A DNA stretch of 64,000 bases from Bin87 sp965197635 (GCA_965197635.1 CBDANN010000008.1:558001-622000); one strand, 5' to 3'; counted from the stretch's first letter, positions 19,423 to 28,596 are shown. Notes: generated by a model not told the origin, from the letters alone. Made by a program: numbers and translations.

Positions 19423-20196
19423 ATGCGTTCATACTGCACCCGTTGCGGAACACTGCTGCCCTCCCAATCCGGTTTCTGCTCGGCCTGCGGTCTCGCCTCA
19501 GACGTTCCCGCCGAACCCAAGCGAGGAGACGGCTCGCCCCAATGGGGGTTCGGGCCACCGGCTTTGGGAATCATCGCGCTGATCCCAAGTGCGCTGCTGG
19601 TGGCGGTGCTGGCAGTTTTGATGCCATTGCCGATCGCCACCGTCGTGTCAGCCTCGGTGTTGGGTTTCATACAGGTGGCCTTGGTGTGGCTATTGGCGAT
19701 GCGTTACTGGCCACCAAGTCTGGCGGCCGTCGGGTTAAGAGCGCCGAGGGTTTCCTACGCCATGACCGCAGTGTACGCGGTATGCGCCATAGTGGGCAGC
19801 CTCGGGTTCGCCCAACTGTACACGATGGCGGTGACGGCGGTCGGATGGGATTTGCTGATGCCGCCGGAGCTGCCGACGGACTTGTTGCTGCCCGGCGGGT
19901 CCGTCATCTTCAGCGTCTTCGCGTTGGCGGTCTTGACACCCGTAGCAGAGGAGATATTCTTCCGAGGCTTCGTCATGCGGGGCTTGGTCAACCGATGGAG
20001 CTTCGTGCCGGCTTTGGTGGTATCTGCTGCTTTATTTTCCGGTCTGCACTTCGCACCCGCCTTGCTCGTCCCAGTGTTTGTAACCGGCCTGCTGCTGGGT
20101 GGCCTCTATTGGCTCACTCGCTCGCTTTGGCCTTGTATAGCGGTTCATGCGGCCCAGAACCTGGTGGCCGTTTTGACCGTCATGCTCCAGGCGTAA
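19423..20196 (+). CDS. CPBP-family intramembrane metalloprotease with zinc ribbon
   Basis: About 257 residues. An N-terminal zinc ribbon (YCTRCG, FCSACG) is followed by several membrane helices and the CPBP/Abi motifs EEIFFRGFVM, FSGLHFAP and a late HAAQN. These form the metal-dependent protease core related to Rce1/CAAX proteases. Much of a longer open frame upstream is only the antisense of the amidase gene, so the start is set at ATG 19423, just before the zinc ribbon. Substrate unknown. Confidence 0.85.
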   Translation: MRSYCTRCGTLLPSQSGFCSACGLASDVPAEPKRGDGSPQWGFGPPALGIIALIPSALLVAVLAVLMPLPIATVVSASVLGFIQVALVWLLAMRYWPPSLAAVGLRAPRVSYAMTAVYAVCAIVGSLGFAQLYTMAVTAVGWDLLMPPELPTDLLLPGGSVIFSVFALAVLTPVAEEIFFRGFVMRGLVNRWSFVPALVVSAALFSGLHFAPALLVPVFVTGLLLGGLYWLTRSLWPCIAVHAAQNLVAVLTVMLQA

Positions 20197-20262
20197 GGAT
20201 TCGGCCGCCCGGCGGATGGTAAGATGGATTGTCCGCCGACTCAGCCACCACTGGAGCAACCC

Positions 20263-21078
20263 ATGGCAACTCAACCCGCCACCGGCACCGACCGCATCGC
20301 CGCCAAATTCGCCGCCATCAAATCTGAGGGACGCCCCGGGCTGGTGGTGTTCGTAACCGTCGGGCACCCCGACCGCGAAGCGGCCCTGGAAATAGTGCCG
20401 CAATTGGTGGCCGCCGGCGCCGACGCCATCGAGTTGGGCATTCCCTTCAGCGACCCAATTGGCGAAGGTCCGGTCATCCAGCAATCCAGCTACGTTGCCT
20501 TGCAAAATGGCGTCTCCACCCGGGATTGTTTGGATGCGGCAGCGGATTTGCGTCCCCACATCGGCGACACCCCGTTGATCCTGATGGGGTACTACAACTC
20601 CGTGCTGTCGTACGGACTGGAACGCTTCGCTGAAGACTGCGCGGCGGCGACCGTGGACGGTTTAATCATCGTGGACCTGCCCAGCGAGGAGGCGGACGGG
20701 CTGGTGGAGCAAACCGCTCCGCGCGGCATTCACCTGATACCCTTGCTCGCGCCCACCAGCACTGATGAAAGCATCGCCCGGTCCGTTGCCATCGGCGGTG
20801 GGTTCGTGTACTGCATCAGCGTAGTCGGCATCACCGGCGCACGGTCTGAGGTGTCCAATCGGGGCCTGGACCTGGTTGATCGGGTGCGGCAGCACACTGA
20901 TTTGCCCGTTGCCATCGGATTTGGCATCTCCCAACGTGAGCATGTGCTTGAGGTCGGCAAACGGGCCGACGCCGCGGTCGTCGGTAGCGCTTTGGTTCGT
21001 GCGTTGGACGATGGTCCCAGCCGCGGGGCAGCGGAGCGCGGCGCCCGCGTCGTCGCCGAGCTTGCCGGTCACGCCTAG
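20263..21078 (+). CDS. trpA: Tryptophan synthase alpha subunit
   Basis: A 271-residue TIM barrel cleaving indole-3-glycerol phosphate. Catalytic Glu is E57 in IELGIPFSDP. The usual catalytic Asp motif (ADGP) reads GEGP, so E68 replaces the otherwise near-invariant Asp (D60 of Salmonella). Phosphate-binding segments GITGARSEV and GFGIS are present. GGAG at 20253-20256 supports ATG 20263. No trpB is nearby. aroF follows after a 298-bp leader. Confidence 0.93.
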   Translation: MATQPATGTDRIAAKFAAIKSEGRPGLVVFVTVGHPDREAALEIVPQLVAAGADAIELGIPFSDPIGEGPVIQQSSYVALQNGVSTRDCLDAAADLRPHIGDTPLILMGYYNSVLSYGLERFAEDCAAATVDGLIIVDLPSEEADGLVEQTAPRGIHLIPLLAPTSTDESIARSVAIGGGFVYCISVVGITGARSEVSNRGLDLVDRVRQHTDLPVAIGFGISQREHVLEVGKRADAAVVGSALVRALDDGPSRGAAERGARVVAELAGHA

Positions 21079-21123
21079 CCGGAATGTATCGTCACAAAGG
21101 TGAAAAATTTAGCAAACAAAGCG

Positions 21124-21152
21124 TTGACAACGTCGAGGGGCAAGAGTAGCAT
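21124..21152 (+). promoter_or_regulatory. Sigma70-like promoter for the aroF leader
   Basis: TTGACA (21124-21129), 17-bp spacer, TAGCAT (21147-21152). The perfect -35 and correct spacing are seen; the -10 matches 4 of 6. It would begin a leader of about 215 nt before aroF. Confidence 0.6.
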
Positions 21153-21253
21153 TTCCCGCGTTATGCACACGGCCTGCCGACCAATCGTACCCGGGTATTA
21201 TCGCCCCTTCGACTTTTACGCTTACCGCCGCCCGGTCAGTGTAAATCCGGCGT

Positions 21254-21325
21254 TGGAAGCCCGATAAACTTGGTGACAACCACTTTGGCAGGACTTCAGC
21301 CGGACGCAGGCTGAAGTCCTTTTTT
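21254..21325 (+). terminator. Intrinsic terminator/candidate attenuator in the aroF leader
   Basis: Arms AGGACTTCAGCC (21290-21301) and GGCTGAAGTCCT (21309-21320) form a perfect 12-bp stem followed by a T-run: a strong intrinsic terminator. It lies between the promoter above and aroF, so it should act on the aroF transcript. TGGAAGCCC (21254-21262) can pair imperfectly with the left arm, offering a competing structure. Simple termination of trpA is the alternative. Confidence 0.7.
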
Positions 21326-21376
21326 ATTGGACAAAATGCCTGACCGCACCCGGTACCAGCCAGGAGGACACAGAAG

Positions 21377-22450
21377 ATGGCAATCTCACCGGCAAAAGAT
21401 GTTAACGTCATGAGCAACAACGCGCTAATCCGGCCTTCAGAGTTGGAAGAACGCATCCCCCTGACTGCAAAGGCCGAGTCCACGGTGCTGGAAGGACGCC
21501 GCCAGTTGGAGGCCGTCCTGAACGGCGCGGACGAACGTTTCGCCGTCATCGTGGGTCCTTGTTCCATCCACGACCAGTCCGGCGCAATCGACTACGCCAA
21601 ACGCTTGAAGCCTTTGGTCGAACAGCTCAGCGACCGCATCATGGTGGTCATGCGGGTGTACTTCGAGAAACCACGAACGACGGTTGGTTGGAAAGGCCTG
21701 ATTTACGACCCCAACCTCAACGACACGTACCAGATTGAAGACGGTCTCCATCGAGCTCGCCAACTATTGATGGAGATTGCGGACGCCGGCCTGTACTCCG
21801 CCACGGAATTCCTCGACCCCATCGTTCCTCAGTACGTGGCGGATCTGGTTACCTGGGCCGCCATTGGCGCGCGCACCACCGAAAGTCAGATCCACCGGCA
21901 AATGGCGTCCGGGTTGTCCATGCCCGTGGGTTTCAAGAACGGCACCGACGGCGACCCGCAAACTGCAGTGGACGCCCTCGTGGCGGCCCGGAGCCCGCAA
22001 GCGTTCCTGGGCATCGATCACGACGGACAGGCGTCGATTGTGGAAACCCGGGGCAACCGCCATTGCCATCTGGTCATGCGCGGCGGACGCAGCGGCACCA
22101 ATTTCGACTCTCGATCAATCGCGACGGCCGCGGACGCGTTGAAGAAGGCCGATGCCCCGACGCCCATCGTGGTGGATTGCAGCCACGGCAATTCCAACAA
22201 AGACCATACGCGCCAACATATTGCCTTCCGTGACGTCTTGGCTCAGCGCATGGCCGGCAACCGGGATCTCATCGGCGTGATGCTGGAAAGCAACATCAAC
22301 GCCGGCGCCCAAAAGCTCGGGGATGATCCCTCCGCACTGGAATACGGGGTCTCCATCACCGACTCCTGCATCGGTTGGGAAGAGACCATTGACTTGCTTG
22401 AATGGGCCTACGAAGAGTTGGGCAACAAGGTTGCCGTAACTGCGGGTTAG
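21377..22450 (+). CDS. aroF: 3-deoxy-7-phosphoheptulonate synthase, class I
   Basis: A 357-residue DAHP synthase that condenses PEP and erythrose 4-phosphate, the first shikimate step. Seen: VGPCSIHD, RVYFEKPRTTVGWKG, the substrate site in SATEFLDP and IGARTTESQ, GFKNGTDG, VMRGGRSGTNF and DCSHGNS with metal ligands. This is the AroG/F/H type that carries allosteric control in enterobacteria. The feedback amino acid is not evident here. A clear AGGAGG (21362-21367) precedes the ATG. The leader carries a terminator that may attenuate it. Confidence 0.95.
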   Translation: MAISPAKDVNVMSNNALIRPSELEERIPLTAKAESTVLEGRRQLEAVLNGADERFAVIVGPCSIHDQSGAIDYAKRLKPLVEQLSDRIMVVMRVYFEKPRTTVGWKGLIYDPNLNDTYQIEDGLHRARQLLMEIADAGLYSATEFLDPIVPQYVADLVTWAAIGARTTESQIHRQMASGLSMPVGFKNGTDGDPQTAVDALVAARSPQAFLGIDHDGQASIVETRGNRHCHLVMRGGRSGTNFDSRSIATAADALKKADAPTPIVVDCSHGNSNKDHTRQHIAFRDVLAQRMAGNRDLIGVMLESNINAGAQKLGDDPSALEYGVSITDSCIGWEETIDLLEWAYEELGNKVAVTAG

Positions 22451-22483
22451 CTGCCGTAGTCTGTCATAACCAACGGCGCAACA

Positions 22484-22514
22484 GGAAGGGGCGGGCCCAA
22501 AACCCGCCCCTTCC
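22484..22514 (+). terminator. 12-bp GC hairpin after aroF
   Basis: GGAAGGGGCGGG (22484-22495) and its complement (22503-22514) with a 7-nt loop lie 33 bp after the aroF stop. No long T-run follows. Confidence 0.6.
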
Positions 22515-22614
22515 GTGCTGCCAGCGTGCTATAATCGGCGAAAGAAGTTGCGATAAGTATGATCAATCGAACCGTTGAACTATGTTCATCACCGCATGTT
22601 GAGGAGGCCAGCGC

Positions 22615-23199
22615 ATGTTTCCGCAAGTTAGCCTGACCCCCGAAGTTTCCCGAGACGACGTTTCCCGCATCCGCGACTGGTTGAGAGATCCCGAAATTAG
22701 TTCCCTCTGGTACGGCAACAACGACTCTGACGGGCACGCCCTCCACATTGGATACGCGCCCGAGACCGTCCACGATGCCGACGAAGACCAATGGAGCCAG
22801 GTGTTCCACCAGGACGAAAGGCGCATCTACTCCATTTATGCAACGGATGAAGCCCATATCGGCGAGGGCCAGCTGTTGGTAGAGTGGCCCCTTGAAGAGG
22901 CGCAGCTGTTCATCCTCATTGGTCGGAAGGACCTCTGGCACCACCACTACGGAACAGCGGCCCTGATTTCCATGCTTGACGAGGCTTTTGACAATCTGCA
23001 ACTGCACCGCGTCTGGGTGGACGTGCCGGAGTACAACGAGCACGCGCTGCAAATGTTCCGGCACCTGGGTTTTGTGCTGGAGGGACACCTACGGCGTACA
23101 CACCGCAAGGATAGCAACTGGTACGATTCGTTCGCGATGGGACTGCTGGTGGATGAATATCATCGCCGCCGCCGCCGCGTGCTGGCACAGTACGCCTGA
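22615..23199 (+). CDS. GNAT-family N-acetyltransferase
   Basis: A 194-residue RimJ/RimL-like acetyltransferase. The core LIGRKDLWHHHYGTAAL is a variant of the acetyl-CoA pyrophosphate loop, and HRVWVDVPEYNEHALQMFRHLGFVLEG is the typical C-terminal motif. The acceptor could be a protein N terminus or a small amine. GAGGAGG lies 9 bp before ATG 22615. Confidence 0.9.
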   Translation: MFPQVSLTPEVSRDDVSRIRDWLRDPEISSLWYGNNDSDGHALHIGYAPETVHDADEDQWSQVFHQDERRIYSIYATDEAHIGEGQLLVEWPLEEAQLFILIGRKDLWHHHYGTAALISMLDEAFDNLQLHRVWVDVPEYNEHALQMFRHLGFVLEGHLRRTHRKDSNWYDSFAMGLLVDEYHRRRRRVLAQYA

Positions 23200-23228
23200 T
23201 AACCGGCACGAGGGATGGAGGAAGGATT

Positions 23229-23939
23229 ATGCCGGTAATCACCATAAACGGAGTCATTGGCAGCGGCACTCTGGAAATCGGCCATTTGGTGGCCCAGAAC
23301 ATGGGCCTGAACTACGTTGACCGCTACATATTTTCGGAAGCGGCCCGCCTGGTTGGTTCACCCATGAGCCGACTGATCGAGAAAGAGCAACGCGTGGTGC
23401 CGTTCCGGGAGAAGGTAGCGCGCTTTATGCAGACCGTCCTGGAGCGTTCCGCCGTGGCCGGCGCCGGGGCTGAGCCCTACTTCGGTCGAGGTATCGAGAT
23501 GTTGCCGGCCGAAGCGTACACCGAGTTGGTGTCCGACGCTGCGTCCGCTTCCACGGTGCATGACCGGGCCTTTATTGAAGCCACCACGTCGGTGGTGAAG
23601 GAGTTGGCCGCCGGAGGGGACGTGGTCATCATCGGTCGCGGTGGCAACATGATCCTGGCGGATACTCCGGGCGTGGTGCATGTTGGGCTGTTGGCCCCCA
23701 TGGACGTGCGCGTGGACACCATGGCCAAGCGTGAAATGTTCTCGCCGGATGAAGCGCGCGCCTACGCCGAGGATCTGGAAAACGCCCGCGTGACCTTCTA
23801 CCGCAAATTCTTCCGTACCAACGCCAACGACCCTACCAAATTCCACCTGATGCTCAATATCGGGCGTATTTCCCAGAGCACTGCTGCCGAGATAATCGGT
23901 CACGCCGCCGAAGATATCAGTACCGCAGTCGCCGCGTAA
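23229..23939 (+). CDS. Cytidylate kinase-like protein
   Basis: A 236-residue P-loop protein with GVIGSGTLEIG at the N terminus, a relaxed form of the cytidylate-kinase-like family loop lacking the usual Lys, plus VIIGRGGNMIL and a C-terminal YRKFFRTNANDP basic segment. The missing P-loop Lys makes nucleotide-kinase activity uncertain. The ATG follows GGAGGAAGG. Adjacent to the rhomboid gene by 2 bp. Confidence 0.75.
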   Translation: MPVITINGVIGSGTLEIGHLVAQNMGLNYVDRYIFSEAARLVGSPMSRLIEKEQRVVPFREKVARFMQTVLERSAVAGAGAEPYFGRGIEMLPAEAYTELVSDAASASTVHDRAFIEATTSVVKELAAGGDVVIIGRGGNMILADTPGVVHVGLLAPMDVRVDTMAKREMFSPDEARAYAEDLENARVTFYRKFFRTNANDPTKFHLMLNIGRISQSTAAEIIGHAAEDISTAVAA

Positions 23940-23941
23940 CC

Positions 23942-24760
23942 GTGCTGCCCATTTCCGACGCCGGGCGGCCTCATGGCACATTCCCGGTCGTCAACGCTGT
24001 CCTGATTGGGCTGAATGTCCTCGTCTTCCTCTACGAGATTGCAGTAGGAGGCTTGGGGTTTTTGTTCGGCGGGGACAGCCTGGGCATCTTCGTATTCTTC
24101 CTCAAGTTCGGCTTCATTCCCGCCGAACTGTCGTCGGGCCAAGCCTTCCAAACCCTGGGCCCTGGCGGCGCCGGCGACATCAGTATCGCCTCTCCCATCC
24201 CGACGTGGGCAACGATGCTGACGTCCATGTTCATTCACGGCGGGCTGATGCACTTCATCGGCAATATGCTGTTCCTGTGGGTGTTCGGCGATAATATCGA
24301 AGACACCTTCGGACACCTGAAGTACCTGGCGTTCTACCTCATCGCCGGAGCGCTGGCCACCCTGTCGCACTACGCCATCGATCCGTCGTCGCAAACTCCG
24401 CTGGTGGGAGCCAGCGGCGCGATTTCCGGCGTGATGGGAGCCTACCTGCTGCTGTATCCCAGGAACCGCATCCGCACGCTGATTATCTACTTTCTGATTA
24501 CCGTGGTGGAACTGCGGGCCGTGTGGTTGCTTCTAATCTGGATCGGACTACAAACCATCCAGGGCCTGCTGTCCATCGGCGTCAGCGACCAGGTGAGCAC
24601 CGCCTTCTTCGCGCACATCGGCGGCTTCGTGGTGGGCGCAATCGTGGGCGCGGTGGTCAGGATATTTCACCGGCCGTCCGGGCCCGCCGGCTACCGGGGC
24701 GGCGGGTATGGCGGCTACGAGCGGCCGGCGCAGTACTGGCGGGGGCGGCGGATCGATTGA
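23942..24760 (+). CDS. Rhomboid-family intramembrane serine protease
   Basis: A 272-residue six-helix membrane protein. The catalytic Ser is in VGASGAISGVMGAY and the His in FAHIGGFVVG. The HGGLMHFIGNML motif in the second helix is also present. GTG start at 23942, 2 bp after the kinase-like gene, so they are translationally linked. The tail is Gly/Tyr/Arg-rich. Substrate unknown. Confidence 0.92.
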   Translation: MLPISDAGRPHGTFPVVNAVLIGLNVLVFLYEIAVGGLGFLFGGDSLGIFVFFLKFGFIPAELSSGQAFQTLGPGGAGDISIASPIPTWATMLTSMFIHGGLMHFIGNMLFLWVFGDNIEDTFGHLKYLAFYLIAGALATLSHYAIDPSSQTPLVGASGAISGVMGAYLLLYPRNRIRTLIIYFLITVVELRAVWLLLIWIGLQTIQGLLSIGVSDQVSTAFFAHIGGFVVGAIVGAVVRIFHRPSGPAGYRGGGYGGYERPAQYWRGRRID

Positions 24761-24819
24761 TGTTACAACAGGCGGCGGTAGCGGATTAGAACACTGAAGA
24801 CCGCCGACAGCGCCGTGGC

Positions 24820-25707
24820 TTAAGCCTCCGGAAACGGTATCAACCCAAGCATTTCTCGCGCCTGTTGCGGCGTAGCGGGCTCACGTCCGTGCAGGCGCGC
24901 CATGGTGACCGCCCACTCGATGTACTCGGCGTTGGATTTGGGCTGCGGGTTGTTGGGCAGGAATGGGCTGTCCTCCATGCCGACGCGGATGTGCGCTCCG
25001 GTAGCGATGGCGATGGCGCACAGCGGGAAGGTCTGCCCCAAACTGCTGTGGGCGAGCCATGTCGCCTCCGGGTAGTGCTCTCGGATGGTGTCGGCGATCA
25101 GCATATAATTTCGCGGCGAACCGACCATGTTCAGCCTGCCGTCGCCCCAATGCGCTCCCGGTTCGACCAGGAAATAACGGGAATCTTTGATGTAACCTTC
25201 TCGCATCAGCGTGATCGCCGCGTTCACGTTGCCAACGTCATGCACCGCAGGTTCGGGAAACGTGCCGCGCTGGTAACAGGCGTCCAGCGTCGCCGCGATG
25301 TCCTCAAATGAATTGGGGCTGGTCACCGTGCGCCGTTGCCCGGTGTCCGGGTCCCGCACCCACCGGGTGCCGCTGCCCAGGTTGAGCGACACCATTTCCA
25401 CGGGCTGCGGCGTTTCCAGCAAGTAGCGCGTCACCGCATCCACCGGAACATGAGCCTGTCGCGCCGTGGTGTGGTTGAGGACCAGGTCGCATTGCGCCCG
25501 GATCATCGCGTCAGCCTGGGCATACCAGGATGGATCGTAGCTGGTGCCGCCGTCTGGGGTGCGGGCGTGGATGTGTACGATTGACGCGCCGGCTTCGTAG
25601 CACCGGACTGCTTCCTGCGCCACTTCTTCAGGCGTCCAGGGCACGTTGGGGTTGTCTTCCCGCCCTCGGCTGCCGTTCAGGCATCCCTTGATGATGATGG
25701 TGTCCAT
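24820..25707 (-). CDS. 3-keto-5-aminohexanoate cleavage (BKACE/DUF849) enzyme
   Basis: A 295-residue Zn-dependent Claisen-type enzyme that condenses or cleaves beta-keto acids with acetyl-CoA. Metal ligands lie in SIVHIHARTP, and the acidic motif VGMEDSP and LNLGSG are also present. Members act in lysine fermentation and related degradations. The exact beta-keto acid is not predictable. Likely a monocistronic gene, with divergent transcription from the molybdenum enzyme gene at 25928. Confidence 0.9.
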   Translation of the reverse strand: MDTIIIKGCLNGSRGREDNPNVPWTPEEVAQEAVRCYEAGASIVHIHARTPDGGTSYDPSWYAQADAMIRAQCDLVLNHTTARQAHVPVDAVTRYLLETPQPVEMVSLNLGSGTRWVRDPDTGQRRTVTSPNSFEDIAATLDACYQRGTFPEPAVHDVGNVNAAITLMREGYIKDSRYFLVEPGAHWGDGRLNMVGSPRNYMLIADTIREHYPEATWLAHSSLGQTFPLCAIAIATGAHIRVGMEDSPFLPNNPQPKSNAEYIEWAVTMARLHGREPATPQQAREMLGLIPFPEA

Positions 25708-25927
25708 ACTCGTCCCCTGTTTTATTGTTGCAAGCGCGGCGCGGTGAGCCGGAAGCCCGGAGAGCCGCCGCTCGCCGGCGGTTATTCACCGAGGGTTTAC
25801 GCACGCGCCAAACCGGCGCGTCCCATCCGTGTTGCCGCTATGCTATCATACTGGCGCTTCGGGATTCCCGCGTGAATCACGTGGTTCCCTCAGCTCGAAA
25901 ACACCGTACCAGCCGGAGGAAAAGCTA

Positions 25928-28252
25928 ATGCCGGACTACACCCCCAATATGGTTTTGACCAGCGACAAGGAATACAAGGTCGTCGGCACCCGACCGGTGC
26001 GCCACGACGGGGCCGATAAAGTTACCGGTCTGGCCCGGTATAGCGCCGACCTGAACCTGCCCGGAATGCTCTACGGCAAGGTTCTCCGCAGCCCGCACGC
26101 CCACGCCAGGATCAAGTCCATCGACACCAGCAAGGCGGAAGCGATGCCCGGCGTCCGCGCCGTCATGACCGGCGCCGACATCGTGGAACCGGCTGGCCGC
26201 GCTTCGGACCTGGCCGAAGGAGCGATGATCAATTTCAAGTTCCTCAGCAACAACATCATGGCCCAGGACAAAGCTCTCTACAAGGGCCATGCCCTCGCCG
26301 CCGTCGCCGCGGTGAACTCCCATATCGCGGAAGAAGCGCTGGGACTGATTGAGGTCGAATACGAGGTTTTGCCGCCGGTGATGCGCGCCCGCGATGCCAT
26401 GGCTGATGGCGCTACCCTGGTTCACGAGCGACTGGCAGCGCTCAATAGCGCCGCAACCCGCGCCGGCGGCATCCTGGACGATGATGACAGCGCCTTCGGC
26501 ACCAACATTGCCAACCGTTTCGAGTTCCGAATGGGGGACTTGGACGTCGGGTTCGGCGAAGCCGATGTTGTAGTGGAGCGCAGCGTATCGACGTCAGCCG
26601 TGCACCAGGGCTACATCGAACCCCACAGCGGCACCGCCATGTGGCACGACGACGGAAGCCTGACGATTTGGTCGAGTAGCCAAGGCCACTTCACCGTTAG
26701 GGAACACACCGCCCGTTTGGTTGGGGTACCCGTCTCAAAGGTAAAGGCCATCCCCATGGAAATTGGCGGCGGTTTCGGAGCGAAGCTGGCCGTGTACATG
26801 GAGCCTGTCGCCGCCCTTTTGGCCCGCAAAGCCCATGCGCCGGTCAAAGTCGCCATGAATCGCACCGAGGTTTTCGAGGCCACCGGCCCCACCTCCGGCA
26901 CTGAAATCTCCTGCCGGATTGGCGCAACCAACGACGGCAAGATTACTGCCGCCTCGGTCAGCATGATTTTTGAGGCCGGAGCGTTCCCAGGTTCGCCCGT
27001 GGCCGGCGCCGCCAACTGCGTGCTGGCCGCTTACGACATCGCCAATACCTACATCGAAGGCTACGACATTGTGGTCAACCGCCCCAAGACCGCAGCCTAC
27101 CGGGCCCCCGGCTCGCCATCCGCCGCTTACTGCGTCGAGGTGGCCCTGGACGAACTGGCCGAGAAACTGGGGATTGACCCCATCGACCTGCGTCTGATGA
27201 ACAGCGCCAAAGAGGGCACGCGCCGGCCCACCGGCCCGCTCACGCCCAAGGTGGGATACATCGAGACGCTGGAGGCCACCAAGGCTCACCCACATTACAC
27301 CGCCCCCAAAGACGGCAAAAAGCAGGGACGGGGGGTTGCCTCCGGTTTCTGGGGCAACAACACCGGCCCCTCCGCGGCGGTCGCGCTGGTCAACCCCGAC
27401 GGCACCGTTACCTTGACGGAGGGTTCACCGGACATCGGCGGGACCCGCGCTTCCGTGTCGCAGCAGCTGGCCGAGGTCCTTGGCATCGCCGTGGAGGACG
27501 TCAACCCGCAGATTGGCGACACCGACAGCATCGGCTTCACCTCCAACACGGGCGGCAGCAGCGTCACCTTCAAGACCGGCTTTGCCGCCTACACCGCGGC
27601 TCAGGACATCAAGCAGCAGATGATTGCCCGCGCCGCCCGGATTTGGGAAGTGGAACCGGAGGACGTGCTGTTTGAGGACAGCGTTCTCACGCATCGGGCC
27701 GACGACCAACTCCGACTGACCTTCCAGCAGCTGGCCGCGCGCCAGGTCCCTACCGGCGGCCCCATCGTAGGCCGCGGCGGCGTCAACCCCGGCGGAGCCG
27801 GCCCCTGCATCGGTGTCCACATTGTGGACGTTGAAGTTGACGAAGATACCGGCAAGGTGGAAATCGTGCGCTACACCGCCATTCAGGACGCCGGCAAAGC
27901 CATCCATCCATCCTACGTCGAAGGCCAGATCCAGGGCGGCGCGGTCCAGGGCATCGGCTGGGCTCTGAACGAAGAGTACTACACCAATGATCACGGCCAC
28001 ATGGTGAATTCCAGCTTCCTGGACTACCGGATGCCCACGAGCCTGGATTTGCCGATGATCGACACCTGCATCGTTGAAGTGGACAACCCCAACCACCCGT
28101 ATGGGGTGCGCGGTGTGGGAGAAGTGCCCATCGTTCCTCCCATGGCCGCCATCGCCAACGCGATCCACGACGCGATCGGCATCCGCTTGACGGTCCTGCC
28201 CATGAACCCGGGCAACGTGCTCGAAGCTCTTTGGGAAAAGGACGGCGGCTAA
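25928..28252 (+). CDS. Xanthine dehydrogenase-family molybdopterin-binding subunit
   Basis: A 774-residue large subunit of the molybdenum hydroxylase family. Visible: EIGGGFGAKL for the cofactor, AYRAPGSPSAAY at the active-site loop (not the CSFR of form I CO dehydrogenase), and RGVGEVPIVPPMAAIANA with the catalytic Glu. No FAD or 2Fe-2S subunit gene flanks it, so its redox partners must lie elsewhere. GGAGG precedes ATG 25928, which begins MPDYTPNMVL. A MoaD-like gene follows, consistent with a need for cofactor supply. Confidence 0.9.
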   Translation: MPDYTPNMVLTSDKEYKVVGTRPVRHDGADKVTGLARYSADLNLPGMLYGKVLRSPHAHARIKSIDTSKAEAMPGVRAVMTGADIVEPAGRASDLAEGAMINFKFLSNNIMAQDKALYKGHALAAVAAVNSHIAEEALGLIEVEYEVLPPVMRARDAMADGATLVHERLAALNSAATRAGGILDDDDSAFGTNIANRFEFRMGDLDVGFGEADVVVERSVSTSAVHQGYIEPHSGTAMWHDDGSLTIWSSSQGHFTVREHTARLVGVPVSKVKAIPMEIGGGFGAKLAVYMEPVAALLARKAHAPVKVAMNRTEVFEATGPTSGTEISCRIGATNDGKITAASVSMIFEAGAFPGSPVAGAANCVLAAYDIANTYIEGYDIVVNRPKTAAYRAPGSPSAAYCVEVALDELAEKLGIDPIDLRLMNSAKEGTRRPTGPLTPKVGYIETLEATKAHPHYTAPKDGKKQGRGVASGFWGNNTGPSAAVALVNPDGTVTLTEGSPDIGGTRASVSQQLAEVLGIAVEDVNPQIGDTDSIGFTSNTGGSSVTFKTGFAAYTAAQDIKQQMIARAARIWEVEPEDVLFEDSVLTHRADDQLRLTFQQLAARQVPTGGPIVGRGGVNPGGAGPCIGVHIVDVEVDEDTGKVEIVRYTAIQDAGKAIHPSYVEGQIQGGAVQGIGWALNEEYYTNDHGHMVNSSFLDYRMPTSLDLPMIDTCIVEVDNPNHPYGVRGVGEVPIVPPMAAIANAIHDAIGIRLTVLPMNPGNVLEALWEKDGG

Positions 28253-28274
28253 CCGCTATTGATCTGGGTAGTAG

Positions 28275-28295
28275 GGGCAACCCTTGTGGTTGCCC
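28275..28295 (+). terminator. Short hairpin after the molybdenum subunit gene
   Basis: GGGCAACC (28275-28282) pairs with GGTTGCCC (28288-28295) around a 5-nt loop, 22 bp past the stop. It resembles dispersed palindromic repeats, so terminator function is only possible. Confidence 0.45.
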
Positions 28296-28326
28296 TTGTC
28301 GCCAACCAATGATTAGGGGGACAGAA

Positions 28327-28596
28327 ATGCCCGACGTATGGATACCCCCGCAGATGCAACGCATCACCGGCGCACCGGACCGTGTGCAGGTATCCGGCGC
28401 GACAGTGCGCCAGGTGATCAACAACCTGGAACAGCTTCATCCAGGCATTAAGGAACTCCTCTACGACGAGGAAATGGATGACATAACCCCAGGCTTGGCC
28501 GTCATAGTTGACGGAGACGTAAGCCAACTCGGTTTGCTGGAACGTGTAAGCGAAGACAGCGAGATGCACTTCCTCCCCGCAATCGGCGGTGGGTAA
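28327..28596 (+). CDS. MoaD/ThiS-like sulfur carrier protein
   Basis: An 89-residue beta-grasp protein. It has the TVRQVINNLEQLHPGIKELL helix, VIVDGDVSQL and a C-terminal FLPAIGGG, ending in the Gly-Gly that is adenylated and thiocarboxylated. MoaD-type carriers donate sulfur to molybdopterin, which fits the molybdenum enzyme subunit immediately upstream. ATG 28327 is supported by AGGGGGA just before it. Confidence 0.85.
   Translation: MPDVWIPPQMQRITGAPDRVQVSGATVRQVINNLEQLHPGIKELLYDEEMDDITPGLAVIVDGDVSQLGLLERVSEDSEMHFLPAIGGG

Noticed and set aside
21259..21300. T-box riboswitch upstream of aroF
   Set aside because: The sequence resembles but does not match the canonical T-box, and no stem I specifier structure is evident. 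Kept only as a candidate attenuator.
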